Below are positions 1-13,716 of a DNA stretch of 64,000 nucleotides, piece by piece. Every line of letters begins with the position of its first letter. Positions within the stretch are counted from its first letter, which is position 1. The stretch is from Phaseolus vulgaris (taxonomy: Eukaryota > Streptophyta > Magnoliopsida > Fabales > Fabaceae): assembly GCF_000499845.2 (NCBI RefSeq), contig NC_023759.2:40467172-40531171 (forward strand). Reading direction: 5' to 3'. Both the position numbers and the translations under genes were made by a program. The notes below the pieces were generated by a model. That model worked only from the letters and a program-made list of their open reading frames with translations, made no database searches and was not told the origin of the DNA.

Positions 1-1314
1 ATTTATTCTCAAATCATTAATCTACTCTCTCAAATCTCCTCTCCAATCCAAAAACACACGTGTCTCTTTAAAATTCCTATTTAAGTGTAATCAGTTTTTT
101 GATATTTTTTTTGGGACATACATTTGTGTTCTCTATTTAATATACTTATTTACTTTTTACTAGAAAAAAAAGGTTATATGATTTACTATTTATGATGAAT
201 AGGTACCATAAAATTTATTGTATACTCTGAGTATTGAACTAAATGATCATAAAAATTATGGTAACGAATTCAATTAAATTATTACTTAATGAGTGAAAAA
301 ATGGTTTAGGATGGAATGATAGGGTTTTTTAATAAATGAGTGGCAACAAAACCTAGTTGGATTGGGAGAGTGTATCTGCACCGACACCAAATTCTTCTCC
401 AAAAAATCTGATTAGCAATGTGCAACTTTCGGTTTTGGAGGGAAATATTATAGTGGCATCTCTTCTGTCCTACCAAATTATTGTTTCCTAAAGGCAGTTT
501 ATGAATGTAGAGGTTGTGGGAATTCTGTGGCAGGGATGGACCCCACCACTTTATATGGTTCAATTTCTAACCAAATGGACTTCTCAATCTCTTCCTCTCA
601 CAATGTTCAATCCTTTGACCTTCCTTTCTTTCTTTTTCGCCTTCCCCAAACGCAAACCACTCTTTCCCCACTCACTAACTCCTTTCATATTTTTCCTCAC
701 ATTCAACGTTTTTAATTGGTTCAAGTATTAACGTCATCCCAAAAATATTATTTTCTAAAAACTAAATTTCAATTATAAAATTAATTTATAAAATAAAATT
801 TATATTTACTTATATATCATAAAATGTTTTTTATTTTTATTAATATAAATAAAAAAATATACTTTAAATCAAATCTAATCTTATAAAATCTACTTCAAAA
901 AAGTTTTCACATTCTTTTACAATTAGTTTTCACTAAACTGAGATATTTTTAATCAAATTACTAATTCAGGTAGATTTTTTAAAATTAGAATTATATATAT
1001 ATATATATATATAAAATTCACTATGACTAAATCGTCATCTAATTAATGATTTTATTATTCTTTTCAGTAATAATTTAATTGAATTCGTTATTATGGATGG
1101 TTATACATATTTTTTAAATAAAAATTTTCACGTTAGACATCACTATATAATTTGAGATCTCAGTTAGGTTAACATCTTAAGTAACAACAATCTTTTATCA
1201 TCACATGAAAAGAATATTATTAAAAAAAAAATATGGGGGACTAGATCAAAACTCATATGTTAACAAAAATGATACATACATAAACTATACCTATTCATAA
1301 AGAATTATAAGAAC
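1..1314. other. Intergenic DNA, no gene seen
   Basis: AT-rich sequence with an (AT)n tract near 990-1012. Short open frames around 306-731 have low-complexity composition and no recognisable domain on either strand, so I do not call them genes. Confidence 0.5.
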
Positions 1315-2100
1315 AGACTAGATGGATGGAAGTCTATTATACCAATGAAAAGATTCTCTATGAATAAATCCTAAATTAACCAACTTATCAGCACACACAT
1401 AACCTTCACGAAAAATATGTCCTAAACCTAATTTTCCACAGTAATTAAGACAAGTATTCCATCGAAACATCCAAGGAACATTTGTCCTAGTAGTAAACGC
1501 AGCACAAACCAAAGCATAATCACATTTCAGACAGACATTAGTAAGCATCATCTTTTGAGCTTCCTCCATAACATGTATAACTTCATAAAACTCAGCAACC
1601 AGAGCAGTTTGAACTTCAAGAAACGCAGAAAATACTCCAATAAATTCATCCATACTCCCACGGAAAATACCTCCACAAGTAGCAAGACCAGGATATCCCC
1701 TAGCAGCCCCATCAATGTTAATTTTAACCCATCAGCCTGGTGAAGAAAACTGTCATCTAACAGGAAGAGGACGTAGAACTTTACCAGTACGAGTGTTAAT
1801 ACCAAAAAACTTGAGCACGTTGAAATCAAACATATCATTCTTCATTAAAGCTTTAGACGAATTACTCACTAGACAAGTTAAATCTTTAATAACCAAAATA
1901 GTCATAGAAACTTCAATCTTATCCTGAAAACAAGCATAATTCCTCATACGTCATATCATCCAAATATAAAAAGTTATCACAACAAGCTTAATCAATTTAA
2001 CCTATCATCACTCTTAATAAAAGAAAGAGGATCAACCTTATTAGAGAAATGAGAAGTAGGAAAAATGTGTCAAACCCAACTCCAAATACATATAATATTA
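1315..2100 (-). mobile_element. Degenerate LINE ORF2 3' end (zinc-binding and RNase H-like regions)
   Basis: Reading right to left on the minus strand, the translation first resembles the reverse-transcriptase zinc-binding (zf-RVT) region (about 2,095-1,950). It then resembles the plant RNase H-like domain attached to non-LTR reverse transcriptases (about 1,753-1,318). Visible signatures are a W-V-K-I-N-I-D-G-like start, a GGIFRGS-like stretch, a conserved A-E-F/E-A segment, ECD-like residues changed to KCD, and a late A-D-K-L-x-N-L-G-F motif. The frame is broken by stops and frameshifts, so this is a pseudogene fragment. No 5' part of the element is present. Confidence 0.75.
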
Positions 2101-2267
2101 GAACATTTAAAAAATAAATGTTAAATAGATTCATCGTACTTTAACGATTATATTTTTTTTAAAATAAATTGTTGGTTAAGTAAGAACTCCTTTTTTTATT
2201 CTTTTAAAAGAAGTGAAACTTAAGTGATGACTTTTTTTTACTTTTGTACTTTCTAATTATATATGTA
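2101..2267. other. Intergenic spacer
   Basis: AT-rich spacer between a LINE remnant and a MITE; nothing recognised. Confidence 0.4.
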
Positions 2268-2596
2268 CACTACAAGAAAATCATGAAATAGAAACCAATT
2301 TTTAGAGACTAAAAATAATTAGTTGCTATAGTGACTAAATTAAAGACCATTTTAGAGACTAAAAAATTATTGGTTTCTAAATTAGTTTCTATTATTGTTA
2401 AATGGTTTTTAAATTGGTATCTAATTAGCGACAAATGTTTTTGCTACCAAATTTAGAAACCGTTTAACAATAATAGAAACTAATTTAGAAACCATTTTTT
2501 TTGTTAGTTTCTAAAATGGTCTCTAATTTAGTTCTATAGTAACTAATTATTTTTTGTTTCTAAAATTGATCTTTATTTCATGTTTTTCTTGTAGTG
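2268..2596. mobile_element. CACTA-type MITE with 3-bp target duplication
   Basis: The element starts CACTACAAGAAAATC and ends with the inverted counterpart TTTTCTTGTAGTG. It is flanked on both sides by GTA (2265-2267 and 2597-2599), the 3-bp duplication expected of CACTA/En-Spm transposons. At 329 bp it is too short to encode a transposase. Its interior is a large imperfect inverted repeat built from variants of TTTCTAAATTAGTTTCTA, so a transcript could fold into a long hairpin. A second member is at about 13,355. Confidence 0.9.
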
Positions 2597-2599
2597 GTA

Positions 2600-5132
2600 G
2601 TTGTATTTTAATTCGAAAACATTATTTTATATTCATATAAACTAATTATAAATATATTAATTAAAATTTTACAATTTATATTTTTTAATTATAATAGTGG
2701 TATTTTAAAGCAACGATGTTTAATTATTTTAAGATGTAGTTAATTTATTTTTAAATGATTTTTTAAAAAATAAACTTGGTCTTTTTAGATTGATTTTTAT
2801 TAATGTAATTTGAAACAGCTAGACAAAATAGGGGAAAAAATCATGATAAATATATTGAATTAAGTAGAAATTACACATGTGTAATACCTTTAGTGAAATG
2901 ATACGATAAAATTATCATGAGAGTTTGTTCTATAAATTAATCATTAATCTTTGTCTTCTAAGTTTTCGTTATGTTTTTGTTGGGAAGGTCTTTCTCATGT
3001 TCAGAGGTTAAACTATTATTTCCATATTTTAGATAGGGTTGACAACAAGGCGAAGATGGGGTTAGATTATTTTATCTTCATCTTTGAAGTAAAAATTCAC
3101 CCATTCTTATTAATATATAGATATGAAATTTTTATCTCATCTTCATCTTCATTGACAAACATGTATATTCCACGCCCTTATTTTATCATTATAAATATGA
3201 ATTAAATATTTTTAAAAAAAATCACAACAAAAGAAACATGATATTATAAAATATTCAATGTCAAAAGAATATATTTTTTTTTTCTCCAATGAAAAATACT
3301 AAGAGAGAAATTATAATTGTATAAATATTATTAAAGTATCAAATAACAACAGGATAAATGTGAAATAATGATAAAAAAGAGTTTAAATGATCAAATAAAT
3401 AATTATAGTGCTAGGGATGGTAAAAAAATATTATATGTATAAGTTGTTGAATTGTTATAAGTTGTGATGATGATTTACAATTAAAAAAAAATAAGAGAGT
3501 TTAAGACTAGAGTAATCAACATATTTTTATTCATGTTGGTGTGTATTTGAAGAGCTTCTACCATATATTAATAATGACGTTAGGTGGGTTGTAGATTTTC
3601 ATGTCACATTAAATGTTAATTTGATAAGTACAACATAAAAGTATTACCATTTATAAAATTGTAGACTTATGTCTCATTAGTATCTAGTTCTTGTGATTAT
3701 ATTGTATAGTGCATTGGATGTATAATATGATGGAGAAAATCAGAACTAAATATTTCTTCAGGGTATAAATACAAAATGGATACTGCGGAAACAATAAGCA
3801 GATAAAAGAAAAAAAAACATAATAATGATACCAAAATTTTTTAAGGTGGAGAAACTTTTCCAACTTGAGAAATAAAAATTCACTGACCTAATCCAGAAAA
3901 TGTCTTCAATGTGAATGAAGTAGAGTTACAATATTTGTTTTTCTATGATAACACTTAATCTCACCCAACAAGGATGAAATACAATGTCTCTCTAGTCTTT
4001 CACTAGAATTTCTAATATCACATTATGGTGGATATCAATTTTCCCATTTACTCTCTATATTGCTCTTCTCACTTGTTTACCTTTCTCTTGCTCACAAGTT
4101 CTCTTTATTTAGAAAATGTGAGAAAGACTTCTTCATAAAGAGATAATGGATAATTAATGCTCGTCATATTTTCAAGTTACCTTAAAAATACTATCTTCAA
4201 CTTTCTAAGTTGAACTTCATAAGTCTTCAAGAGAAATATAATTCTAAGACTTTCGAATGTCCATCATTGAATATACTCAATGGATCAATACTCTTTTAAT
4301 CATGATTATGCATGCTAATTATGGCTCATCAATAACAAGACTCTGAGTATAAATAGTTACAAGAGATAAAATAAAATGTACATAATTAATATAACATTAA
4401 TAGCACCTAAATGCCAAATACTTACTTAAGGGGTTGAAAAATCCTTTGCACCGATAACTAAAGTTCAAACATTAGAAGAAGGAGAGAGGAAGAAAAACCA
4501 TGATTGAAAAACTTACCGAAAAGAGGAATAATTTTATTTAAGTATAGGTCTCAATTTTTTTTTAGTTCTCGTGACATTATGAATTTATGATTTATCTATT
4601 TTTATATGTATTATCGTAAATCTTTGTTCGTTATATATATATGATACATGTGAATTGACCTAATTAATTTAACTAAACAAAGACTAATGTTTATTAATTT
4701 TATTCATGATATTAAATGTGATGTGTGAAAAATATTATACCCCTACTTAAATTTCAATATTTCACTGTTTACTCAGAGATGGTTAAGAAAGAAAGAAATG
4801 AATCAAAAAGTTAGATTACGATGACAATGTAGACTAAAGAGATACAGGAAAATTTCCAAATATAATTTAGATTTCAAAAATAATGTTCAATATTATATTT
4901 TTATATATTTTTGTGAGATAAATTTAAAAATAAGTTTAAAAAAATTAAATTTGATTCAGATTAAAAAAAAAGTCTATATTTTATTAATACACACAACCCA
5001 TTTCTATCACTTTTTCAAAAAGTTGTCGACAAATTTTAATATAGAAAACCATATTAATAACTTATAAATAAACATATTTTAGAATTTGAACCTCGAGATC
5101 TCAAAAAGTAAATCACATAATAAGGATATATC

Positions 5133-5169
<37 letters not shown>

Positions 5170-7420
5170 AATGCTTTTTTAACACTTTAAAAAAAATACA
5201 TTCACTTAGTAATCCACTTTAATAATATAATAATATATATTAGAAATTTAAATTAAAAAATAAAACAAATATTTTTAGAATACTATTGTTCAGGATGTGA
5301 ATGACTTTAAATATGTATCTCGAACACCACACACAAATTGATAAGGAAGAGGTTGAATCTATTCGAAGTATAACAACGTTTGATCAGTTCCTGCACTGCA
5401 TGTACCTTATCTCCCCAACTTTATATTCGATTCTCATCATTGTTAAAAACTGTTTCTGCACCTTTAACACTGTATATATATGTTTCATATCTGTTTCATC
5501 ACGCTTTTTTATGTGGATGCTAAATATTTTAAGATTTAGAATTTAGGGTTTTTTAGGGTTTAATGATCCAAGTTTTTCTTTTCTCTTTTCATTTTCATAC
5601 AAACATATGCTGCACTGTGAGTTATGGGTGCAAATAAAGCTGGGTGTTGACTTCATCAACATGGATTTGATTCCCTTTGTCAGCATTATTATTTGTTGAC
5701 TACTATGTTGGGTACATAGAAATGCATGTAATCATAGTGGCACAGACATGAATCTCCCACATTCTCTAAAGAGTAGCTAGACATAGCAGAAGAACATAAA
5801 TTTGGGCGGTTATTATAATGGAACATATTGACTTAGGATTCATGTGATAGCATGATGAGGACATTGTATTGTAGCTCGAATGTTGCTGCAGCTGGGGACC
5901 CTGAGTTGTGGCTGAAATCCATTTAGAATAATAATTGAGTTAAAAGGTTATGGCAGCGCATGCTTATAGAAGGACCCTCCACTAAAATCAGATTATAACA
6001 TGGACAAACTATGGCCTGCGCCACCGTTAGTGTTGTATTATTGTTCTCTTGGAACTGAGTGGTCGTTAGTTAAGCTTTTATATGATCTTTATTAGTATTA
6101 GTATTTTCATGATATTCATCTATATTCTAATAACTTAAGTTTGTCTTAAATAGATTTTTCATAATTTTTTTATTATAAATATGTTTTTGTTCATGTACTA
6201 TGAGATAAATTAATCTAAATTTTAGATTTTTTAAAATAAGGAAACTATTTGAATGATGCTTTACAATTTTTTTATATCACAAACAAATTTTTAATGTAGA
6301 TTGTATTATAATATTGTAACATCTACGTTAACAATAAGTTAACGGGCAAGCTTGAACTCAATAATTTTTTTACTACAAGTATCTAGAAGGTCTAAAGTTT
6401 GAACTAGGAAAAAAAATCAATTTCGTGTAAAAGTAAAAGAACGAAAAAACATATTTAATCTTTGATTTCAAAAAAATTATACTAAATTTATTTTAAAGAT
6501 AAATTTTGATTATAATTTCGATAATGTGTAATTATTTTTAATCAATATTATTTTATCTAATTTCTAGTTGTGGAACATGAGATGAAAATGTGTAGGGGCT
6601 TGATTAGTTGATTATGCTAAAGTTGTATATCCTTCTCTAATGGACATCCTACTCCATTGGAAGGGAACAATTGCGGACTTGTGTGTTAGTGTTTAGATTG
6701 TTTTTTGTGGACTGTTGATCTTAATTGTTATATTACATGTTTCTTTAATTCTAAAATGATATCATATTAAAATTAATATATATTAATTATGTCAAGAAAG
6801 GTTGACTTTATGATTGTTACTTCGACTTCATAAAATTAACCCTAACAAAACATCAAACCAAAAACATAAACAAAAAAAATTCATGTTATTCCACTAACTA
6901 TTACTTTTTTTTTATCGAAAACAAATTAAATAAATAAAAGTATTTACTCTTATATAAAAAAATATTCCACTTTAAAGAAAATGAAAATCCTACATCAATT
7001 ATGCAGGATGTTAACGGTTCTACAATTGTCCTGCATTAATTAACTCTTAACCTAACCAACATTCAATTAACCTAACAAACATTCAATTGTGACATACTCC
7101 ATAAAAAACGAACAGTCAGCCTATCCTTTTCCTAACTGCATTGAAAATGTAAAAAAACTCTTTGATATATTTGTTAGAATCCACGTCGATTATGACATTT
7201 TATTATATATGAGTAATTGTAAATTTCATTCCATTAATCGGTTTTATTGATTAAATTAGACTTAAAACTAAACTTTTTAATAATATTTTATACCACAACA
7301 AAAACTTTGGCTAGAAATTCATATTCACCCTTTCACTTTTCTGCATATGGATTCAAGTATTGTTGATTTATATCCACCTCGCACGGAGCCCCTCCACTTC
7401 AACAATATTGATTCTCCTAC
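2600..7420. other. Intergenic DNA with simple repeats
   Basis: About 4.8 kb without a supportable gene. It holds an (AT)n tract near 5,137-5,165 and a telo-box-like TTAGGGTTT near 5,545-5,560. The stretch at about 3,720-4,150 has the composition of LTR-element leader or LTR sequence, but I cannot delimit it. Open frames at 2951-3205 and 5301-5546 lack domains. Confidence 0.4.
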
Positions 7421-8160
7421 ACATTATCACATGCAAAATTTCCAGCAAGATGAAAACTCACTAAAATCTCTTCAATCCTGCTAAACAGAAAGAGAAGCAG
7501 TAGCTCTGTACATATAACAGAAAAGAAGATATCCAGTAAAAAAGTAGCCCCTTGTTTACCAATATATGCATCTAAGGACTACCCCTTTTTGCCCCCAACC
7601 CGAAACACCCACATTTGATTGTCCACCAAAAACTTAACTTTCATACTTTAGATACATGTTCTAGGACACATGCAATATTCTTAATATGAAAAAACAATCT
7701 TTGGTATTTTGTTTGTTATCCATACGCAAGTTCTCAATTGCGCTCCACACAAAATGTCCTCTCCATCTATTATTCCATTATTAAATATCATTTTATTCCT
7801 TTGTTTTCAAATGTCTCTCACCACTGACTCACATGACTTTCCATATCAAGTTTTCAGTTGTGTTTAAGTTTTCCATTATGAAATGATAAAAAATTTATCG
7901 GACGACTTTGCATTCAAAAAATAAGTGATTGGTATATTCTTCTTCTTTCTACTCATAACACATCTCTTAATCAAGTTCAATCTCCAAACAAAATGGTAGC
8001 TTTACGTATCACTTTTAATTTCCATATGATTGAATAACAACCAGATGTTTCCTCCTTATCTTTTTTATTTATAATTGCATAGGTTGATTTATCAGTATAA
8101 TGCCCTTCTAGCTCTGCTTTCCACTTCCAACTATCACTCACATCTTTTGAGGGTTTAAGA
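7420..8160 (-). mobile_element. Degenerate LINE ORF2 fragment
   Basis: On the minus strand the region about 8,160-7,980 translates to a DSWKWK...YTxKSxY segment followed by YSIIWKLKV, typical of the sequence just ahead of the zf-RVT domain of plant L1-like elements. About 7,930-7,690 continues with an NHLFFECKV-like zinc-binding segment and the FNNGI...W-x-T-N-K tail, interrupted by stop codons. The part down to about 7,420 looks like the distal or untranslated end and is less certain. Confidence 0.6.
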
Positions 8161-9850
8161 TTTTCTAACTCTTGTAAACTCCATGAACTTACCTAGTATA
8201 TATACTATTGTCTTAGCTAGTAAGAGACAATATTGAATCATGCCTTTTGCAATTAAGGTAAAAGTATAGGAGTTGGCATATGTTGTTGGATCTATCAGAT
8301 TAAATTCATTAGCTTTTAGGGGCTCATTTTTTTTCTTTTCTTAGAATTATCTCTATAGGGATGAGGACCAGTTAGCTCTTTTTTTCATGTTTTTACATCT
8401 TTGATAAGACTATCGTTTTGTTTGTATGATTTTAGGCTGCTTTTGGATTTGTTTTTTTTTTTAAGATTAAGTAAGAAACATAACTTTGTGTATAATATGG
8501 TTGGAACATTATTAAAATCTCCACATTTATTTATTTTATTCTTTTGCTAATAAAAAAATAGAAGTTGCCATAGATTTATAGAGTTAAAAGAGGCTGCTAT
8601 AATACAATTTTGTTGTAAAGAATTGAAAAATTACATTTATGCAACACCAAATTCTACATTGCATTTTCTTTATTTTTTATTCTTCTCTTTTATTTCAACC
8701 AATCTTCGAGACACAGATTTGGTTTAAGGTGTGATTTGCGTGTCAATGAATATAGACGAACTAAAATGAAGTCTTAATTGGTGACTTGTACAAAGGATTT
8801 GATATGATTTGGTGACTTGTTTTCGGTTGGTCTAGTAGGAAGTTTTTGACAAATTGTAAGGGCACAGATGGTGTTTTGTTTTATTTTGCTCAGTATAAAG
8901 GTTAAATCGCTGATAAAAAAAGTTTATTAAAATAGTTTTTATTTATTTATTTTTTCTTGCCGATAAAAAAATAAATAAAAAATTTGTTCTATGAATGATT
9001 TTACTCAAACTATGACTAGGCTTTGAATTGACGAGGGAACGTGTGATGCAATTTTTAGTGTGAGAGTGTCATAAATAAATTAGTGCAACAACATTTATAG
9101 GGACATTTTAGTGTTAGAAGGATAGATTATTTGGTGAGGCAGTTGAAATATTTGATGCAATCTTATGAATCAAAGTTTTCAGTAACGGCTTGATTTATAG
9201 AAAATGATGAAAATGAAAAATTAAAATTAATAATTTAAATTTAATTTATATTTTGTTGTGTTAAAGTAAGGCCCTCAATTTTGTTGGGAGCTTGTTGTCA
9301 ACAACGTCCTCCCCTTCTTTTCATGGCTTTAGTGGCTATTAATGCAACAATTTCACACACATTATTTGTCCAAGCCTGTGGGTAATTAATTTTCAATGTA
9401 AATAATTTTTTTTCAAGAAGAAAACTTGAATCATAATGTGTATCTTTCAAGTTTGCAAGAGGTTTGAGCTAATAAGTTATTAGCCCAAGACGTTTTAGCA
9501 CTTGAAAAGGTTGACAATATCCTGCAAAAAGTTTGATTATTGATTTTTAAAAAGATTTAATGTGTAATATATAAGTATAGTAAAATTGAGTAGTTTTAGA
9601 TTAAAAGTCATGAGGTAAAATGTTAAAGTCTAAAAAATTTAAAATGTTTTATATGTCAAGTGATATTATTAGAACTAATTATTACACAAAATATATTCTG
9701 TTTGAAAATTTAAAATTTTATCATAATTTTATATTTAAAAATACATTAGTAATTAATTAATTAAGAAAGAAATGTGTATTTAAATCAATTTATTAAATTT
9801 TAAACAATGTTCTGAGGTTAGTTTGAAAACTAACTCTGGAAAGTTAAAAC
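8161..9850. other. Intergenic DNA, no gene seen
   Basis: AT-rich sequence with no recognisable coding region. A TTTTTTCTTGCCGATAAAAA-like stretch near 8,945-8,970 resembles the A-rich 3' tails of nearby LINE pieces, but no body is attached. Confidence 0.4.
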
Positions 9851-9851
9851 C

Positions 9852-10280
9852 TACACTTTTTTTATCGGCAATAAAAATAAATAAATAGAAACCACTTGAT
9901 TTAACTCTTATACATAAATACATGACAATAAATTCTTATTAGATCGCCTACCTACCAACTTAGCTAAGGGATTACCACACCAAACACTATCCAACCTTAA
10001 TGAATCAACCTCATACAAGCCATATGATTTAAAACCCAACTAGAATACGGAAAATATGCAGAACGAGACTTTGCATGAATCCAAGACTATATCTTAACTT
10101 GCACCGAAGCGAACACTTCAGACACATCTATCACTCCGCTATTAAAGACGATCGAATTCCTAAAATTCCAGATTTCGCTCACTATGCCAACCCAATGAAA
10201 ACCTACACTATATATTTGTTTTTTTTTCTTTCTTTTGCAACATATATTATCATGATTGAGCTCCATTCCAACCATACCAC
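9852..10280 (-). mobile_element. Degenerate LINE 3' end with A-rich tail
   Basis: Minus-strand translation from about 10,275 gives a WNFRNSIVFNSGVIDVSEV-like segment followed by a K-x-W-I and Y-S-S-W-V-L-N-H pattern. This matches the closing part of plant LINE ORF2 proteins. Downstream in element orientation the sequence ends in a short A/T-rich tail at about 9,852-9,885 (ATTGCCGATAAAAAAAG on the minus strand), as expected for a target-primed insertion. A few stop codons interrupt the frame. Confidence 0.6.
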
Positions 10281-10804
10281 TTTATCAATTTAATGAGTAA
10301 ATTCTGATTCGATAACATCTCTAATCCAATAACTAGTTCGGACCACTTATATCACTATTTTTTTGTCCAATCGGATAGACCAACTCACATGAACACTTGA
10401 TATTCACCATAAATTTGCAATTGCAAAATTTGTTCGCTGTTCAAGTTGAAATTTAACAATGATTTCAAGATGTGTGGTTCCTAAATTTCACAAGGTTGAC
10501 CATTCATACACGATTCATACATAATTATAATTATAATTTATAATGTGATATATGATATTGAAATATTTCTGAAATACCTATTTATTTATCTTTTGTTTAT
10601 TGATAAAAAAATGTGGGTACTTACATCTTTAAAAAATATTACTTATGAACTATTATAAAGACTTACTAGTACTGTTTTTCTTTTATTAGATCTGGTTTAC
10701 TAGTTTCAAAAACACGTGATCTTTCTTCGAAAAATTTATTGTTAAGTTTATGTTTTCTATAAATCTACACATAATTAAGATGATAAATAATATAACAATG
10801 TATT

Positions 10805-11080
10805 AAAAATATACTCTAAGCCTAACTCAACCCTATAAAACCAGCTTATGAGGTTGAAGTTTGCACCCACTTATATACAATGAAAGGTTCTAATATCTAG
10901 TCGATGTGAGATCTCTAACACACCTTCATCATGCCGAGACTGTCAACTCGTACGTGAGACTATATATTATGAGTGGTCTGATAGCGGTCCGATAGCGGGT
11001 GACCTGATAAGTCCAACAAATACTCGTTAGAATAGGTTCGAAATGACTCTGATACCATATTAAGAAGTGAATTTTAAGTA
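10805..11080. repeat. Dispersed repeat with a tRNA-iMet primer-binding-like motif
   Basis: This block (starting near AAGCCTAACTCAACCC and ending near CTGATACCATATTAAGAAG) has the look of a high-copy legume repeat. On the minus strand it contains ATGGTATCAGAG, close to the primer-binding site complementary to initiator tRNA-Met used by copia and TRIM elements. That suggests the junction of an LTR with internal sequence. No second LTR is visible, so the class is inference. Confidence 0.5.
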
Positions 11081-12330
11081 TTTTCATTAGTTAAAAAGAT
11101 GAAAGAAGATTTGAGTTCCGAGTTTCAAATTGCATTCCGAGTTTCAAATATCAATGCAATGTATAGGGACAAATCTCTATATATTTATCATTCTTCAACA
11201 AGTAATATTTAAATCAATGTGCTAGTTCATAAAAAAAATTGATTTTCGTTTTGAAATATTATTTTCTTACAAATTACTATTGTGTTTTCCAGTTAAAACT
11301 AAAAGTGGGTTTCCTTAAGTAGAAAGGCGGTGGTATAATGTGTGTGTAGCTTTTGTGTACAATGAAAACATGTTAAACCTAAAGCCACACCACACATAGT
11401 GCTTCCTTAATGGTCACTGTTTACACTGAATCAATAGCATTTGTTGTGTGATAGCTACGGTAATCAATGGTGGTCGACATTGTGTTTCTCAATGTACTCT
11501 ATTTCTTTTAAATGTTTTCTTCCCCTCAAACTAGTGCATTTCGTCTTCAATTTTAGTGTGATATGAACATCAATGTTTGTGCTTAATCCAATAACATGTT
11601 CGTTTTATGTTTAAATTTTCGGACAATACTTACATTATCTTTTATACGACTTTATTCATAATTTTTTATCAACAATAAAAATAAAAATAAAAAATTATTC
11701 AAGGAATATTTCAAACTTTATAAAAATCGAGTTACTAATCTGAATGCATATATTTTCTCATATGAATCTACATGATCCAAATAAAAATAGTACAATAAAC
11801 TAAACGGTTCCAAAAAATACAACTAAAACCAGACAAAGAAAAATGCATCCATTAAATCAAAAGAAATGAAAACACCTGATAGATATATTATGAATTTCTT
11901 TATCAGTATAGTTTTGATATTGATTAACTCTTTATCTATATTCATTAGTTATTTCATACCCATAAACTCTTTTGTATCTTTCACCCTCTCTTATCCTCCT
12001 CCTCACCTTGCTTGTTAAATTTAGGGGTGAAACTTCCATGAGTAGAGTGTGCTCAGATTCTATAGGATATAAATGTATTAGGTTTTCCCTCACTCATTTT
12101 CCTTGTTTCCAAAACCTTTCCCAACCATTCAGTGTTGAAAATAAGAAGCCAAAAACCCAGCACAAAAATAGAAAAAAGTGTCTCTATATCTTTGTTTCCT
12201 TCCTAATTGTTTCCATATCATAAAAACCTAAATTTTGTAGTAAAAAGGAGACGTTAAATGGACAAAATTTGTATTTCATAAAAGATGCAGTTGCAGATAT
12301 GTTCTTGGCAGATAAAAAGTCTATGTAAAC
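11081..12330. other. Intergenic DNA, no gene seen
   Basis: AT-rich sequence. The 83-codon open frame at 11972-12223 is T-rich and has no domain. A SINE/LINE-like A-rich tail motif (TTTTTATCAACAATAAAAAT) occurs near 11,659. Confidence 0.4.
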
Positions 12331-12342
12331 CCCTTTGAATTG

Positions 12343-12480
12343 AAGTCTTTGCCTATGTTTGACAGTCCACTGACACGCTATGCTAAAAGACCTGCACAAT
12401 TCAATAATGTAGCTGCCTATATCAGTCTTGAAGCAGGTGTTGCATCTGCAGCTTCAACATTGTCTAATAAACCTTCTCTC
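12343..12480 (+). pseudogene. Coding-like fragment of unknown origin
   Basis: A short plus-strand stretch has balanced composition and a protein-like translation rich in Ala, Ser and Leu (around M-F-D-S-P-L-T-R-Y and A-A-Y-I-S-L-E-A-G). It differs from the surrounding AT-rich DNA. It follows a possible acceptor (TTGAAG) and then runs into low-complexity sequence. I do not recognise the family. It could be a transposed exon or a gene remnant; it could also be chance. Confidence 0.2.
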
Positions 12481-13354
12481 ATCTGTCAGTTTTGTATAAC
12501 ATTGACATTCATCAATGAAACATTACTTCTTTTTCTTAGTTTTGGTGGATTCTCAGTACTGTAATTTAATAGAAAGGAAACATCCAAGTATTTAAAGAAA
12601 ATCCCACAGCAATAAATCTATACATATATATATATATATATTAATTATAGACTGTGAGTATAAGTTCATAACTTCATTATTTTCACAAAACCACGTCATG
12701 CTTATATTTTTCTTAAACTTATACTTTTTTTTTATACTTGAATGGGTTTTAATTTGGTCAATCAATCTTGATTAACTTAGGTAACTGAATATATGTTTTT
12801 ACTTTATATAATATTAAACACTTAAATGATATAGTATGGTCTTTTAAAAAAACTTAACAGTGTTGTATAAGTCATTTGAAAAATTCTTTAAATTGGTCTA
12901 GTTTGATCAATTATATATTTCTTTGAATATGTGATAATTATGTAATTGGATCAGAGTGCCTCTATTTCTAAGTTTGAATAATTTTTTCTACACCTCATAG
13001 TTTTTTCTACTTGTTTTATGAAAAAAAAAAAAAAACTTTTTGTCTATTCATTTGTAAGTTAAATGAATCAAGGCCGATACCTAAAATTTTTCCTTACGGA
13101 GATAAGGTCCAGTTAAATATTTTTATCATGATTTTATGAGACAAAACTATCATGTTTTTGCACTAAAATGAGATAATTATTTGGATTTATTTTTTAAATA
13201 GACAAAAAAATTAATTATAAAATTTGGTAAATTGTATTATGATGAGATGACTTTATTTTTTTTTTAGAAAAAATCGCATCAGGACACACAATTTCAACAA
13301 TAATATCGATTCAGACCAAACTTATTTCAATGTTTCACGAAGTTAGTTTGCAAG

Positions 13355-13716
13355 CACTACAAGAAAATCATGAAATTTTGTAGAGACTAAAATAATTAGT
13401 TACAATAGTAACTAAATTAGAGATAATTTTAGAAACTAAAAAAAAGTTTTGGCTTCTAAATTAGTTTCTATTATTGTTAAATAGTTTATAAATTGATATC
13501 TAATTAGCAACCAAAGTTTTAACTACCAATTATTTAGTTTCTAAATTTGGTAGCAAAAATCTTGGTTGCTAATTAGATACCAATTTAAAAACTATTTAAT
13601 AATAATAGAAACTAATTTTTCTTTTAGTTTTTAAAATTGTCTCTAATTTAGTTATTATTGTAACTAATTATTTTGATATCTAAAAATTGGTTTCTATTTC
13701 ATGATTTTCTTGTAGT
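13355..13716. mobile_element. CACTA-type MITE, second family member
   Basis: It begins CACTACAAGAAAATCATGAA and ends with the inverted form TTCATGATTTTCTTGTAGT. The last G of the terminus is lost and no clear 3-bp target duplication remains. The interior shares the long inverted repeat of the member at 2268-2596 (TTAGTTTCTATTATTGTTAA and its complement). Together the two copies define one non-autonomous family. Confidence 0.8.
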
